A stretch of 64,000 nt of DNA from an uncultured Pseudomonadota bacterium. Lineage in GTDB: Bacteria > Myxococcota_A > UBA796 > JAFGLY01. A model generated the notes under the pieces. It made no database searches and was not told the DNA's origin. It saw nothing but the letters and a program-made list of their open reading frames with translations. The DNA lies in contig CALDOK010000194.1 of assembly GCA_937912125.1 (NCBI GenBank), forward strand, positions 17,284 to 81,283, written 5' to 3'. How positions within the stretch are numbered: position 1 is the stretch's first letter; every line of letters begins with the position of its first letter. Shown here one piece after another: positions 1-9,236 of the stretch. The translations under genes were made by a program, and so were the position numbers.

Positions 1-575
1 GCGCAGTCGAGCTCGTCGGCGTAGTCGTAGTTGGCCTGCACCGCGCAGGTGGCCTTCATCATGTGGTGCGCCAGGTCGCCTTGCTTCGGCAGGTACTCGC
101 GCATCACCGCGTAGCGGCTCTTGGGCACCCAGCTGATGGCCTCGATGGTCGTGATGGGGCTGTAGCCGCAGGCCACCCAGTGCACTGGACGATCCTCGGC
201 GATGGCGAGCAGATCGTCGTTGAAGGCGCAGAGCTCGTCGCGGAGGGCCAACAGGCTGCGATGGGGAGAGCCTGACAGCTCCACCTGCCCCCCGGGCTCG
301 AGGGTGACGCAGGGGCCCTGGAGGGTGGGGGAGGGCTTGCCGCACAGGCCGATGAGCTTGCTGTTCTCGCGCACCTCACGCCAGCCGTTGCGGGCGCCAA
401 GGGCCGTGAGCAGATCCTGGATGCCGTGGGGCTCGAAGAAGCCGACGGGGCTGCCGTCGGGTCTGAGGGCCTGGCGCTCGAACTCACCTCCGACGAGCCA
501 CCGCTCGCTGGGCTGGCCATAGCCGTGGAACCGGTCGAGGAGCAGATCGCGAGTGAGGGGAGGCGTGGTGGTCAT
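1..575 (-). CDS. gshA: Glutamate--cysteine ligase (plant/proteobacterial type), N-terminal part, truncated by window edge
   Basis: Not in the ORF track. Translating the minus strand from the ATG at 575 gives MTTTPPLTRDLLLDRFHGYGQPSERWLVGGEFERQ...LEPGGQVELSG...WVPKSRYAVMREYLPKQG..MMKATCAVQANYDY, with typical GCL motifs. Confidence 0.85.
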   Translation of the reverse strand, partial: MTTTPPLTRDLLLDRFHGYGQPSERWLVGGEFERQALRPDGSPVGFFEPHGIQDLLTALGARNGWREVRENSKLIGLCGKPSPTLQGPCVTLEPGGQVELSGSPHRSLLALRDELCAFNDDLLAIAEDRPVHWVACGYSPITTIEAISWVPKSRYAVMREYLPKQGDLAHHMMKATCAVQANYDYADELDC

Positions 576-726
576 GGCGGGCAAGTTATCCACGGCGCGG
601 GGGAGTGGAAGGCCCCCATCGACGCGCCGGGCGACTAACTCGAGCGGCCCCGCGCGGAGGGCCAGAGGGAGCAACGGGGTGCGGATTCACACGAGCTGGG
701 GATACACTGCAGCGCCGGAGGTCCCG

Positions 727-1308
727 ATGCCCTTTCCGCTCCTCGCCCTGTTGGTGGCCTGCACCCCCCACCTCTACAGCCCCCCCGACACCGGGAGCGG
801 CGAGTGGAGCTGGGATGCCCCGGACAACGGCTGGTCCATGGGCGAGCCCCCCCAGGGGCTCGAGGGCGATGGCTGGCATGTGGGCGACGTGGTGCCCGAC
901 TTCCGGCTGATGGATCAGTTTGGCGCCGAGGTGTCCCTCTGGCAGTTCTACGGTCAGGTGATCGTGCTGGACCACTCTACCTATTGGTGTGCGGTCTGCC
1001 AGACCTTGGCTCAGGATGTGGACGAGACCTGGCTCGAGTTCGCCGACGACGGCTTCATGTACATCACGCTGTTGTCCCAGGACAACGAGGGCGCGGTGCC
1101 TACGGTGGATGTGCTCCAGAGCTGGGCCGACTACTTCGGGATCACCGCGCCTGTGTTGGCCGATGACGCGGGCATCGCCGCACAGGTGGTCGGCGCCGAG
1201 GGCTTCCCGCGGCTGCAGCTCATCGGCCGCGACATGCGGCTGTTGAACGACCAGATCGTCCCCACCGACGACGCCCAGATCCGCACCGAGGTCCAGGCCG
1301 CGTTGTAG
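727..1308 (+). CDS. Thioredoxin-fold (TlpA/peroxiredoxin-like) lipoprotein
   Basis: Lipobox LLVAC near the N-terminus; thioredoxin-like core with CxxC (YWCAVCQ); ATG at 727 inside the longer ORF. Confidence 0.75.
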   Translation: MPFPLLALLVACTPHLYSPPDTGSGEWSWDAPDNGWSMGEPPQGLEGDGWHVGDVVPDFRLMDQFGAEVSLWQFYGQVIVLDHSTYWCAVCQTLAQDVDETWLEFADDGFMYITLLSQDNEGAVPTVDVLQSWADYFGITAPVLADDAGIAAQVVGAEGFPRLQLIGRDMRLLNDQIVPTDDAQIRTEVQAAL

Positions 1309-1317
1309 CGCCGATCG

Positions 1318-2157
1318 TCAGTCCACCCGCCGGATGACGTGGTAGCCAGCCCCTGTCTCGAAGGGGCCCGCGGTGGCCCCGGGCTCGAGGGCGAAGGCTT
1401 GGTCTTCCCAGTCTGGCAGGAACTGGCCGCGGGTGAACCATCCCAGGTCGCCGCCCCGGAGGCCGGCGGCGCCGTCGGAGAGCTCGGCGGCCACAGACCC
1501 GAAGGCTTCGCCGCCATCCAGGCGCTCCCTGGCCGCCTGAGCGATGGCCAGCGCCTGCTCTCTGGCCCGTCCCGTGCGGTCGCCCTGGCTGCCCGCGAAG
1601 CCCACCAGGATCTGCTCGACCCGGATCTCCATCAGAGGCTCACGGAGGATGATGTGGAAGCCGAACGGGCTCTCCACGACCCCGCTGGTCTGACCCTCGG
1701 CCAGGGCGAAGGCCGCGTCCTCGAAGGCTGGTTCCATGGTGCCCCGGTCGAAGCCCCCCAGGAACCCCCCTCGGGCACTGGTGGTGCAGTCGGACTCTGC
1801 CTTGGCCAGCTCCGCGAAGTCTTCGCCCCGGGCCAGCCGAGCCTCGAGATCCTCGGCCTTGGCCCGTGCTGCGGAGGCGCTGCGGTGCACGTGCATTGGG
1901 CGGTGCGCGGCGGCTTCGTGGGCCACCAGGATGTGGCGTGCGGCCATGCGATCCCCGCTGGCCCCGGGGGATGGGGTGGCGGTGATGGCGATGCTGGGCG
2001 TCACGGCTGGAGTGGGATCCGGCGCGGGGGCTTGCTGGAGGGGCTGTGGGGTGGATGGCGGCTCTGCGGGAGCGGGCGCGGGGGCCGTCTCGCAGGCCGT
2101 GCTGCCCATCGTCAGGGTGAGGATGAGCACCAGCAGCGGGATGAATGAACGCAGCAT
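1318..2157 (-). CDS. Parvulin-type peptidyl-prolyl isomerase lipoprotein with two rotamase-like repeats (PpiC/SurA-like)
   Basis: AARHILVAHEAA... and VEQILVGFAGSQ... repeats with GGFLGGFDRGTMEPAFEDAAF and GGDLGWFTRGQFLPDWEDQAF; lipobox-like STAC. Confidence 0.85.
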   Translation of the reverse strand: MLRSFIPLLVLILTLTMGSTACETAPAPAPAEPPSTPQPLQQAPAPDPTPAVTPSIAITATPSPGASGDRMAARHILVAHEAAAHRPMHVHRSASAARAKAEDLEARLARGEDFAELAKAESDCTTSARGGFLGGFDRGTMEPAFEDAAFALAEGQTSGVVESPFGFHIILREPLMEIRVEQILVGFAGSQGDRTGRAREQALAIAQAARERLDGGEAFGSVAAELSDGAAGLRGGDLGWFTRGQFLPDWEDQAFALEPGATAGPFETGAGYHVIRRVD

Positions 2158-2232
2158 GGGGGCCTCGTGTCCTCTCGTGGTCGGGGACACTTATCCGTCA
2201 ACGGCGGGCTCCGCCGGTGATAGGAGACAGCC

Positions 2233-3354
2233 ATGCCCCCGCTGTCCCTGCTCTTCGCCTGCGCTCTGTTCTTATGCTCCAACGCAGGCGCCGCCCCGCA
2301 GGCCGCCTCGCAGGCCGCCATGCCCGACGCGCCGGTGGAAGCCTGGCTGGACAGCGTGCTGGTGCTGGTCACCGGCTCGGCCTGGTGCTCAGCCGTGTTG
2401 ATCGACGACCAGGGCACCGTGGCCACCGCCTACCACTGCATCGCGAGCGGTAGACGTCCCCAGCTCACCACACGGGATGGACAGCAGGTGCTGGCGCGGG
2501 TTGTGGCCACCGCACCCCGTGAGGATCTCGCGCTGCTGGAGGCGCCCGAGCTCGCGGGCCGGCCCTTCCTCGCGGTGCGCGAAGCGTCCGCCCAGCGGGG
2601 TGAGACGGTCTGGGCCCTTGGGCATCCGTTTGCACCCCAGGCGGACTCCAGCCCGCTGCTGGCCGGGACCCTCCAGTGGAGCGCCAGTCGCGGTGTGGTG
2701 AGCGGTGTCGGGGACCGCCTGGTGCAGATCGATGCGGCGCTCAACCCGGGAAACTCCGGTGGGCCCGTCGTGGACCAGATTGGTCGGATCGTGGGCATCG
2801 CCAGCCGCAGGCTGTCCGGCGACAACGTGGCCTTCATCACGCCTGCCCAAGGTCTGGCGGCCCTGGAGGACGAGCCGACCAAGGCGGCGCTGGGCGGCAC
2901 CTGGGGCGCCTCGGTGGTGGCGCTTCAGGGAATGGACATCCACGCTGCGCCCTCCCTCGGCGCCGCTCTCCAGCTCGGACTCAGGGATCGGGTGCTGGTT
3001 CGGGCTGGCCTGCTCTTTCCCATCAGCCAGCGCTGGACCGCCCTGTCCCTGGGCTCCTCGTCCTGGGCTGCTGGCGAGCTGGCCACCAGCCTGCGCCTTC
3101 GAGCTGGCCGAGGGCGCTGGAGCACGACCTTCGATCTCGGTGGCGCCTGCCTGCTCATCGAGGGCGTGCAGGCCCAGATCGACGAAGACGCCATCCACCT
3201 CTGGGCCGCCCCCACCGCCCTTCGGCCAGGAGGCGTCGTCGCCGTCGGCATGGCCGGGAGCAGCTTGCGCGTGCTCGTGGTCCATGGCGAAGATGGCTGG
3301 ACCTCCATGCTAGGGGTCGACCTGGGCTTTCCGGGGACGATGGGCATCTTCTAG
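2233..3354 (+). CDS. Trypsin-like (S1C/DegP-like) serine protease with beta-rich C-terminal region
   Basis: Signal peptide; triad motifs TAYHC, REDLALLE, NPGNSGGPVVD; no PDZ seen; C-terminus ends in Phe. Confidence 0.8.
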   Translation: MPPLSLLFACALFLCSNAGAAPQAASQAAMPDAPVEAWLDSVLVLVTGSAWCSAVLIDDQGTVATAYHCIASGRRPQLTTRDGQQVLARVVATAPREDLALLEAPELAGRPFLAVREASAQRGETVWALGHPFAPQADSSPLLAGTLQWSASRGVVSGVGDRLVQIDAALNPGNSGGPVVDQIGRIVGIASRRLSGDNVAFITPAQGLAALEDEPTKAALGGTWGASVVALQGMDIHAAPSLGAALQLGLRDRVLVRAGLLFPISQRWTALSLGSSSWAAGELATSLRLRAGRGRWSTTFDLGGACLLIEGVQAQIDEDAIHLWAAPTALRPGGVVAVGMAGSSLRVLVVHGEDGWTSMLGVDLGFPGTMGIF

Positions 3355-3429
3355 CCCGGCGCTGGCTGTGGGTGTCTCGCCGTCCTGCCACGCGGGGCGG
3401 GCGGACCGTGGGCGGGATATGTCCGTGGC

Positions 3430-6400
3430 GTGAACACAGAGGTCACCGGCTTCGCGATAGACGAGTTCCTCGGGTCGGGGGGGATCGCCGATGTATACCG
3501 CGCGGTCTCGGAGGCCGATGGCCGCATCGTAGCCGTCAAGATCCTGCGCGATCCCGAGCGTTCCCGGGCCAATGTCCGGCGCTTCCTGCGTGAGGGCTAC
3601 CTGCTCCAGCGCCTGGCTCACGACGGGCTCCCGCTCTGCTACGAGGTGCTCGAGGAGCCCCGGCCGGCGTTGGTGCTCGAGCTGCTCGAGGGCTGCACCT
3701 TGTCGGAGCGCCTCAGCCAGTCGGGCCCCCTGCCGCCGGACGATGTCTTCGCGGTGGCCCTCGCCATGCTGCGCGTCTCGGGCTTCCTTCACCACCGCGG
3801 CGTGATCCATCGGGACATCAAGTCCTCCAACATCTTCCTCTGCCGTGACGGCAGGGTGATGCTGATGGACCTCGGGCTGGCCATGGACCCCGAGGATCCC
3901 TTCACCACCACCCTCGGCGACGTGATGGGCACCTACGCTTACATGGCGCCCGAGCAGATCGCCGGCGCAGAGGTCGACCCCCGCAGCGACCTCTACTCCC
4001 TGGGCATCACGCTCTACGAGGCGCTGTGCGGTCGCCGCCCCTACTCGGCGCGGGGCACCGCCGGCTACCTCCGAGCCCACCGCGCCGGTGGGGCTCAGCC
4101 CCTGGCCGAGCGGGTTAGGGATGCGCCGATCCGGCTGATGGACTTCATCCACCAGCTGATGGCGCGCGACCCTTCAGCGCGCCCATCCTCCGCCGGCATC
4201 GCCGCCGCACTGCTCACCGGCCGCGAGGGTGGGCACAACGAGCTGCGCGCCCCCCCGCTGGTGGGCCGCTGGGCTGCCCGGGGCGCCATCGAGGCCGTGA
4301 TCGACGGCGCGGGGGTGGTGCACATCGTGGGCGAGATCGGCGCGGGCACGGGCCGAGTGGCGCGCATGGCGCTGCAGCTGGCCCACGACGCCGGCCTCGA
4401 GTGCATGGCGCTGCGCTTCAGGCCCTGGGGGGTCCAGCGCCACCTGCTCCCGCAGCTCGCCAACGCGCTCTCCCTGATCCTCGGTGACACGGTCTTGGCG
4501 CAGCTCGAGCCCGTGCGCGAGGGGCTGATCCAGATGGCGGCCGAGGGGCCCTTCCTGCTGCTGCTCGAAGACCTCCACCTCGTCACGCCCGAAGACCTCG
4601 AGCTGCTTCCGGTCCTGCTGGCGGTCGCCCCTGGCGCGTCGGTGGTCACCACCGCCCTGTTCGCACAGCCCGGCTTGCCAGGCCGCGAGCTCGCCCTGCG
4701 CAGCCTCGAGCGCGAAGAGGTCTCCAGCTTGGTGGCGCGGATGCTCGGCAGCTCCTCGCCCCCGGCCAACCTGGCGGGGATGCTCCACCGCGAGACGGGC
4801 GGGCTTCCGGCGCTGGTGGTCCAGGCCGTGCGGGAGCTGCACGGTCGCGGCGCGCTGCGCTGCGAGGGCCTGGATGACGATGGAGAGCCCCAGTGGACCC
4901 TCGACGCCAGCCCCGCCCATGTGGGCTCGTTCGGGCTCAGGCCGCTGTTCCGGCAGGCGCTCGCGGACTTGCCGCGCGGCAGCCAGCGGGTGCTCGAGGT
5001 GCTCGCCGTCGCCGGGGGGCCGGTGCCCATGGACCTGTTGATCGTCGCCTCGGATGTAGATCGGGCGGGGCTGGACGTCCACAACCTGCTCCGGCTGGGG
5101 TTGGCGTCCCAGCGCAGCGCGCCCGATGATGACTGGATCTCCATCCGGCGTCCCGCCCTCACGGCGCTGCTGCACGAGTCACTCCCGGCCGAGCGACAGC
5201 GCGCCATCCACTGCTCCCTGGCCGCCGCGCTCGAGGCCTACGCCTCCAGCCCGTGGCGGGACGAGGCGCTGGCGCTGCACGCGGTGCTCGGGGCTGACGG
5301 TGAGGGGAAGGTCAGCGAGCTGCTCACCCTGGGCAACAAGGCGCTGTTCCTGGGCGAGGTGGTGCGCACGCGGGTGATCCTCGATCACCTGGCCGAGCAG
5401 CCGCCCGAGGACTCCATCCTCAACGCCGAGGTCGCGCTGCTCCGCGGTCGGTTGATGCTGCGTGATGGCCGGCTCGAGGACGCCAGGGTGGCCTTCGTCG
5501 CGGCTCGCCAGCTGGCCCGTGAGGGCGGCGAGCAGCCTCTGGTGGGCTGGGCCACCCTCGGCCTGGCCAGGGTTCAGCTCGAGACCGGCTCTGGCATCCG
5601 CTGCGAAGCGCTCACCCTCGAGGCCGAGAAGATCTTCGCCCTGGGCGAGCCCGACCCGCTCGCGAGCGGCTGGTTGCTCTTCCTCAAGGGCACCTGTTCG
5701 TTCCATCGCGGGTCCGAGCGCAGCGCACTCGATCGCCTGCAGGCGGCCGCGCGCCAGGCCGAGGCTGCCGGTGAACCCGAGCTGCTCACGCGGATCCACT
5801 GCGGCATGGCGCTCGTCCACGGCTTCGGCGGTCGCGCCGATCAAGCCGGGCGATTTCTCGATGACACTCTCGCCAACAAGGAAGAGAGGCAGCCGAGTCC
5901 TGCCACTTGCTGCTTGCGCTTCCAGCTGGCTGGGATCCGTTGTGCCCAGGGCCGCCTGGGTGAGGCCATCGAGCTGCTGGACCATGCCATGCGCACGGCC
6001 CGTGCCCTGGGACATCCCTACCTCGAGGCTCGCATGGGGGTAGGGCGGGCGCGGGTGCACCTCGCCGCGGGCGATCTCCAGGGTGCCCAGAAGCTCCTTC
6101 GACGCTTCCGTGCAGCCCGCGAGCCACGCGCCGACGTCAACACGCGGCTGGCGCACCACGTCACCGCTGGTGAGCTGCGCTTCCTTTCCGGTGACCGGCA
6201 GGCGGCCCTGGCCTCCTTCGACCAGGCCACCGACCTGGCGCGGAAGCTCGGCCACGCCGTCATCGCCGCCTATGGAGAGGGCATGACCGGGGTGCTGACC
6301 GCCAGCGCGCACCCCCTCGAGGATGCCCTGGACGTGCTCGAGAAGGTCAAGGCGCGTCACTACATGGCGCGTCTGTTGTTGGCCGGTGCCGAGATCGTCG

Positions 6401-6621
6401 GTGACGCGGCCGCGGTGAGCGCAGCGGTGAAGGTGGCCCGCCAGGCTGGCGACAAGCCGGTGCTGCTGCGGGCCCTGCATGTGCAGGGCGGCGAGGAAGC
6501 CTGGGCGGAGGCCGTGGGGATCGCCATGGACCTGCGCGACGGGGCGGGTTCACTCCTGCTGCGGCACGTCTCGAGTCAGGCGGCCATGCGCTGGGCCCTC
6601 GAGGCCGAGCGCCGCACCTGA
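3430..6621 (+). CDS. Serine/threonine protein kinase with C-terminal AAA-like ATPase and TPR-type repeats
   Basis: GSGGIADVYRAV, VAVKIL, HRDIKSSN, DLGLA, APEQ kinase motifs; LLLLEDLH Walker-B-like; helical repeats; GTG start. Confidence 0.9.
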   Translation: MNTEVTGFAIDEFLGSGGIADVYRAVSEADGRIVAVKILRDPERSRANVRRFLREGYLLQRLAHDGLPLCYEVLEEPRPALVLELLEGCTLSERLSQSGPLPPDDVFAVALAMLRVSGFLHHRGVIHRDIKSSNIFLCRDGRVMLMDLGLAMDPEDPFTTTLGDVMGTYAYMAPEQIAGAEVDPRSDLYSLGITLYEALCGRRPYSARGTAGYLRAHRAGGAQPLAERVRDAPIRLMDFIHQLMARDPSARPSSAGIAAALLTGREGGHNELRAPPLVGRWAARGAIEAVIDGAGVVHIVGEIGAGTGRVARMALQLAHDAGLECMALRFRPWGVQRHLLPQLANALSLILGDTVLAQLEPVREGLIQMAAEGPFLLLLEDLHLVTPEDLELLPVLLAVAPGASVVTTALFAQPGLPGRELALRSLEREEVSSLVARMLGSSSPPANLAGMLHRETGGLPALVVQAVRELHGRGALRCEGLDDDGEPQWTLDASPAHVGSFGLRPLFRQALADLPRGSQRVLEVLAVAGGPVPMDLLIVASDVDRAGLDVHNLLRLGLASQRSAPDDDWISIRRPALTALLHESLPAERQRAIHCSLAAALEAYASSPWRDEALALHAVLGADGEGKVSELLTLGNKALFLGEVVRTRVILDHLAEQPPEDSILNAEVALLRGRLMLRDGRLEDARVAFVAARQLAREGGEQPLVGWATLGLARVQLETGSGIRCEALTLEAEKIFALGEPDPLASGWLLFLKGTCSFHRGSERSALDRLQAAARQAEAAGEPELLTRIHCGMALVHGFGGRADQAGRFLDDTLANKEERQPSPATCCLRFQLAGIRCAQGRLGEAIELLDHAMRTARALGHPYLEARMGVGRARVHLAAGDLQGAQKLLRRFRAAREPRADVNTRLAHHVTAGELRFLSGDRQAALASFDQATDLARKLGHAVIAAYGEGMTGVLTASAHPLEDALDVLEKVKARHYMARLLLAGAEIVGDAAAVSAAVKVARQAGDKPVLLRALHVQGGEEAWAEAVGIAMDLRDGAGSLLLRHVSSQAAMRWALEAERRT

Positions 6622-6685
6622 GCTCTGATCGGCGCTGTTTTCTCGATCCGGCCAGCCGTCGCGAAAGCTGTTAGTGAAGCAGGAC

Positions 6686-6701
6686 CCCGCCCTACGGCGG
6701 G
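6686..6701. terminator. Hairpin CCCGCC-CTAC-GGCGGG between kinase and DUF429 gene (no U-tract)
   Basis: Perfect 6-bp stem; identical 16-mer to the core of the terminator at 20364-20379. Confidence 0.4.
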
Positions 6702-6764
6702 ACCCGAAGTCTCCCCACAGGGGCGTCCAATGGGCGCCTCAACGCTCATCAGAGGGGTATCCGC

Positions 6765-7514
6765 TTGAAGAAGATTCGCTACTTGGGGCTCGATCTGGCC
6801 TGGGCTCCCCGCAACAGCTCGGGGGGCGCAGTCATGGAGCCGATGGACGATGGCAGCGTCCGCCTGGTCTCCACCGCCCACCTCCGCACCCACGAAGACG
6901 TGTTGGGATGGATCGCCCGCAACCGCGGCCGCCATGGCGCCATCATGTCCGTGAACGCGCCCATCATCGTCGAGAACAGCAGCGGCCGCCGCGGCTGCGA
7001 CGAGCTCATCAACCAGCACTTCGCTCGGCACCAGATCGACGATCACCAGGTGAACATCGTCGCTGCGGGGCATCCCCGCACCATGGGTCGCGCCATGATG
7101 CGCATGGGCTTCGATCCAGATCCGCAGGCCGAGGGGGATCGGGTCATCGAGACCTTCACCCAGCCGGCTCAGGTGTTGTTGTTCAACCTCGAGCGGCCCA
7201 TCCGGCTCAAGCACGGCCCCATCGGCGCCCGCAAGGATGCGGTGGCCCGCTACCGCGAGCTGCTGTCGCTGCACCTGCCCGAGGCCGTCCCCGCGCTCAC
7301 CAGCAGTCCTGCCCTCCGCGGCCTGCTCGAGCGGGATCTGGGAGGCCTCAACGGCACCCGCCTGGGCGAGCTCGAGGACAAGATCGAAGCGGTCATGTGC
7401 GCCTACGTCTCCGCCTTCCTGGACCTGCGCGGTCCCGAAGACTGCGCGTTCCTGGGCGACCTGTACGAAGGCTACATCCTGCTGCCCACTTCCGCGCAGC
7501 CCGGCGCCGAGTAG
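6765..7514 (+). CDS. DUF429 family protein (predicted RNase H-like fold)
   Basis: YLGLDLAWAPRNSSGGAVME and SVNAPIIVENSSGRRGCDELI resemble DUF429 motifs; TTG start. Confidence 0.65.
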   Translation: MKKIRYLGLDLAWAPRNSSGGAVMEPMDDGSVRLVSTAHLRTHEDVLGWIARNRGRHGAIMSVNAPIIVENSSGRRGCDELINQHFARHQIDDHQVNIVAAGHPRTMGRAMMRMGFDPDPQAEGDRVIETFTQPAQVLLFNLERPIRLKHGPIGARKDAVARYRELLSLHLPEAVPALTSSPALRGLLERDLGGLNGTRLGELEDKIEAVMCAYVSAFLDLRGPEDCAFLGDLYEGYILLPTSAQPGAE

Positions 7515-7588
7515 CCACGGTCGCAGCCGCCCCCCGGGCCCGCTGTGCGGGCCCAGGGTGCTCTGCGTGCAACTCCCAGAGGGGGCGC

Positions 7589-9109
7589 CTACTCTTCGGA
7601 CAGGGTCTGCTCGGCCTGCTCGGTGTCGGCCTGCTCGGTGTCGGCCTGCTCGGTGTCGGCCTGCTCGGTCTCGTCGGGGCCGGCGCTCTGATCGGTGGGC
7701 TGGAGCTCGGCGTCTTCGGGGATGTCGGCCTCGAAGCTGATCCATGCGAGCAGCTCTTCGATGCGCTGCCCGGCGCTGCTGTCGTCGAGCAGCAGCTCGG
7801 CCAGGGCCCCAGAGGACGGAGGCTCCTCGAGCCCGAGGTTGGCGAGCTCGCGGAGGTAGCACACGTCCATCAGATCGAGGATCGGATCGATCTCCTCGGT
7901 CTGCAGGGAGAAGTGCGCCCCCTCGGAGCGGACTGGAGTGCCATCGGCATGAAGGAAGGCGCCCGCTTCGCGGAGGGCTCGCATCACGGCGCGGGCCCGG
8001 TTGGCCGTGAGCGCGCTGTCATCGCTCTGCTTGACGCGGCGGACGATCTCGGACCGCAGGGTGTGCATGTTGGTGCGGCGCCGGCGTTCCTTGCGCTCGA
8101 GCACCAGGTCGATGACCAGGCCTACCAGGCGGGCACGGACGCTGCGGCTGAGGGGATCGAGGCCTTCGCCGGCGAGGGCCTCGCGGAGCACGCTGGCCTC
8201 GCGCCCCAGGGACGGCAGGCCCGGGGCGTCGGGCTCGCGGGAGCGCGTGGGCTGCGAGGCCGCGGTCGGTAGCTCGTCCTCGTGGGGGTGATCGCCAGCG
8301 ATGTCCACGGCGTAGCCGCCAGAGCGCTCGTCGCGACGGATGGCGACGAGGCCGAGCTTCTTGCCAGCCTCGAGAAAGCGGCCGAAGCTGGAGAAGCCAA
8401 GGTCGTTCTCGCTGAAGGCTGGCTCGCGGCGCGTCATGGCTGACTTGACGATGCTGGCCAGCACCCAGCCCTCGGTGTCCTGTCGCAGGCCCTCGATGGC
8501 CTCACTGAGGAGCGCGAAGGCCTGGTCTTTGTCGAGCCCACCCTCTGCAGGGCTGGGGTCGGCCTCGCGTTCGCGGTCGCGGTCGCGATCCCGCTCGCGG
8601 CGTCGGCCGCCGTTGTCACCACGGCTGGACTGCTGAAGTTGCTCCTGCTTCTTGATCAGGCTGTCGTAGAAGATGAACTCGTCGGTGGCCTGGACCAGCA
8701 GTTTGGAGGTGGAGCCGCGGGTGCCGACGCCGATGACGCGCTTGTTGAGCTCCTTGAGACGCAGCGCCAGGGGCGTGAAGTCGGAGTCTCCGGAGATGAT
8801 CACGAAGGTGTCGATGTAGTCGCGCGTGAAGGCGAGCTCCATCGCGTCGACCACCAAGGCGATGTCTGCGCGGTTCTTGTCGTTGCGCCCGTGGGAGGTC
8901 AGCTCGACCATGGTCACGCCCTGCTCGAGCAGCGGCGTCTTGAACTTCGCGAAGCGGCCCCAGTCTGCGTAGGAACGCGCGGTGACGATGCGACCGCGAA
9001 CCTTGAGGCGACGAAGAATGGACGCGATGTCGACTTTGCCGAGCTTCTCTTTGTCTACGCCGGCCGCGATGTTCTCGAAGTCGATCAAGACAGCTAAGTT
9101 CTGCTCCAC
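7589..9109 (-). CDS. NYN domain (LabA/DUF88-like) protein with OST-HTH/LOTUS-like C-terminal domain
   Basis: AVLIDFENIA...ISGDSDFTPLALRLKELNKRVIGVG (NYN); GWVLASIVKSAMTRREPAFSENDLGFSSFGRFLEAGKKLGLVAI (LOTUS-like). GTG start at 9109 avoids overlap with the divergent gene. Confidence 0.8.
   Translation of the reverse strand: MEQNLAVLIDFENIAAGVDKEKLGKVDIASILRRLKVRGRIVTARSYADWGRFAKFKTPLLEQGVTMVELTSHGRNDKNRADIALVVDAMELAFTRDYIDTFVIISGDSDFTPLALRLKELNKRVIGVGTRGSTSKLLVQATDEFIFYDSLIKKQEQLQQSSRGDNGGRRRERDRDRDREREADPSPAEGGLDKDQAFALLSEAIEGLRQDTEGWVLASIVKSAMTRREPAFSENDLGFSSFGRFLEAGKKLGLVAIRRDERSGGYAVDIAGDHPHEDELPTAASQPTRSREPDAPGLPSLGREASVLREALAGEGLDPLSRSVRARLVGLVIDLVLERKERRRRTNMHTLRSEIVRRVKQSDDSALTANRARAVMRALREAGAFLHADGTPVRSEGAHFSLQTEEIDPILDLMDVCYLRELANLGLEEPPSSGALAELLLDDSSAGQRIEELLAWISFEADIPEDAELQPTDQSAGPDETEQADTEQADTEQADTEQAEQTLSEE
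7606..7672. repeat. Short tandem repeat, 15-nt unit (GGCCTGCTCGGTGTC), coding for EQADT units
   Basis: Visible repetition of ctgctcggtgtcggc; encodes ADTEQADTEQADTEQAEQ in the NYN protein C-terminus. Confidence 0.85.
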
Positions 9110-9236
9110 GTGAGCTCCGGGATGCGAGGGAGGTGGGGGGCATGGGAGAAGCCCCCGGGGGGGGAGGCGGCGTTGTACATCTTGGGCGCCTCGTCGCGTT
9201 CCGTAATGGAAAGCTGGTTCGACGACAAGGGAGCGA

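Noticed and set aside
7606-7672. Possible CRISPR-like repeat array
   Set aside because: 15-nt units are contiguous with no spacers and encode an in-frame EQADT repeat
6674-8272. 532-aa plus-strand ORF across DUF429 gene and NYN gene
   Set aside because: Crosses two supported genes in wrong frames; Arg/Pro/Gly-rich out-of-frame translation
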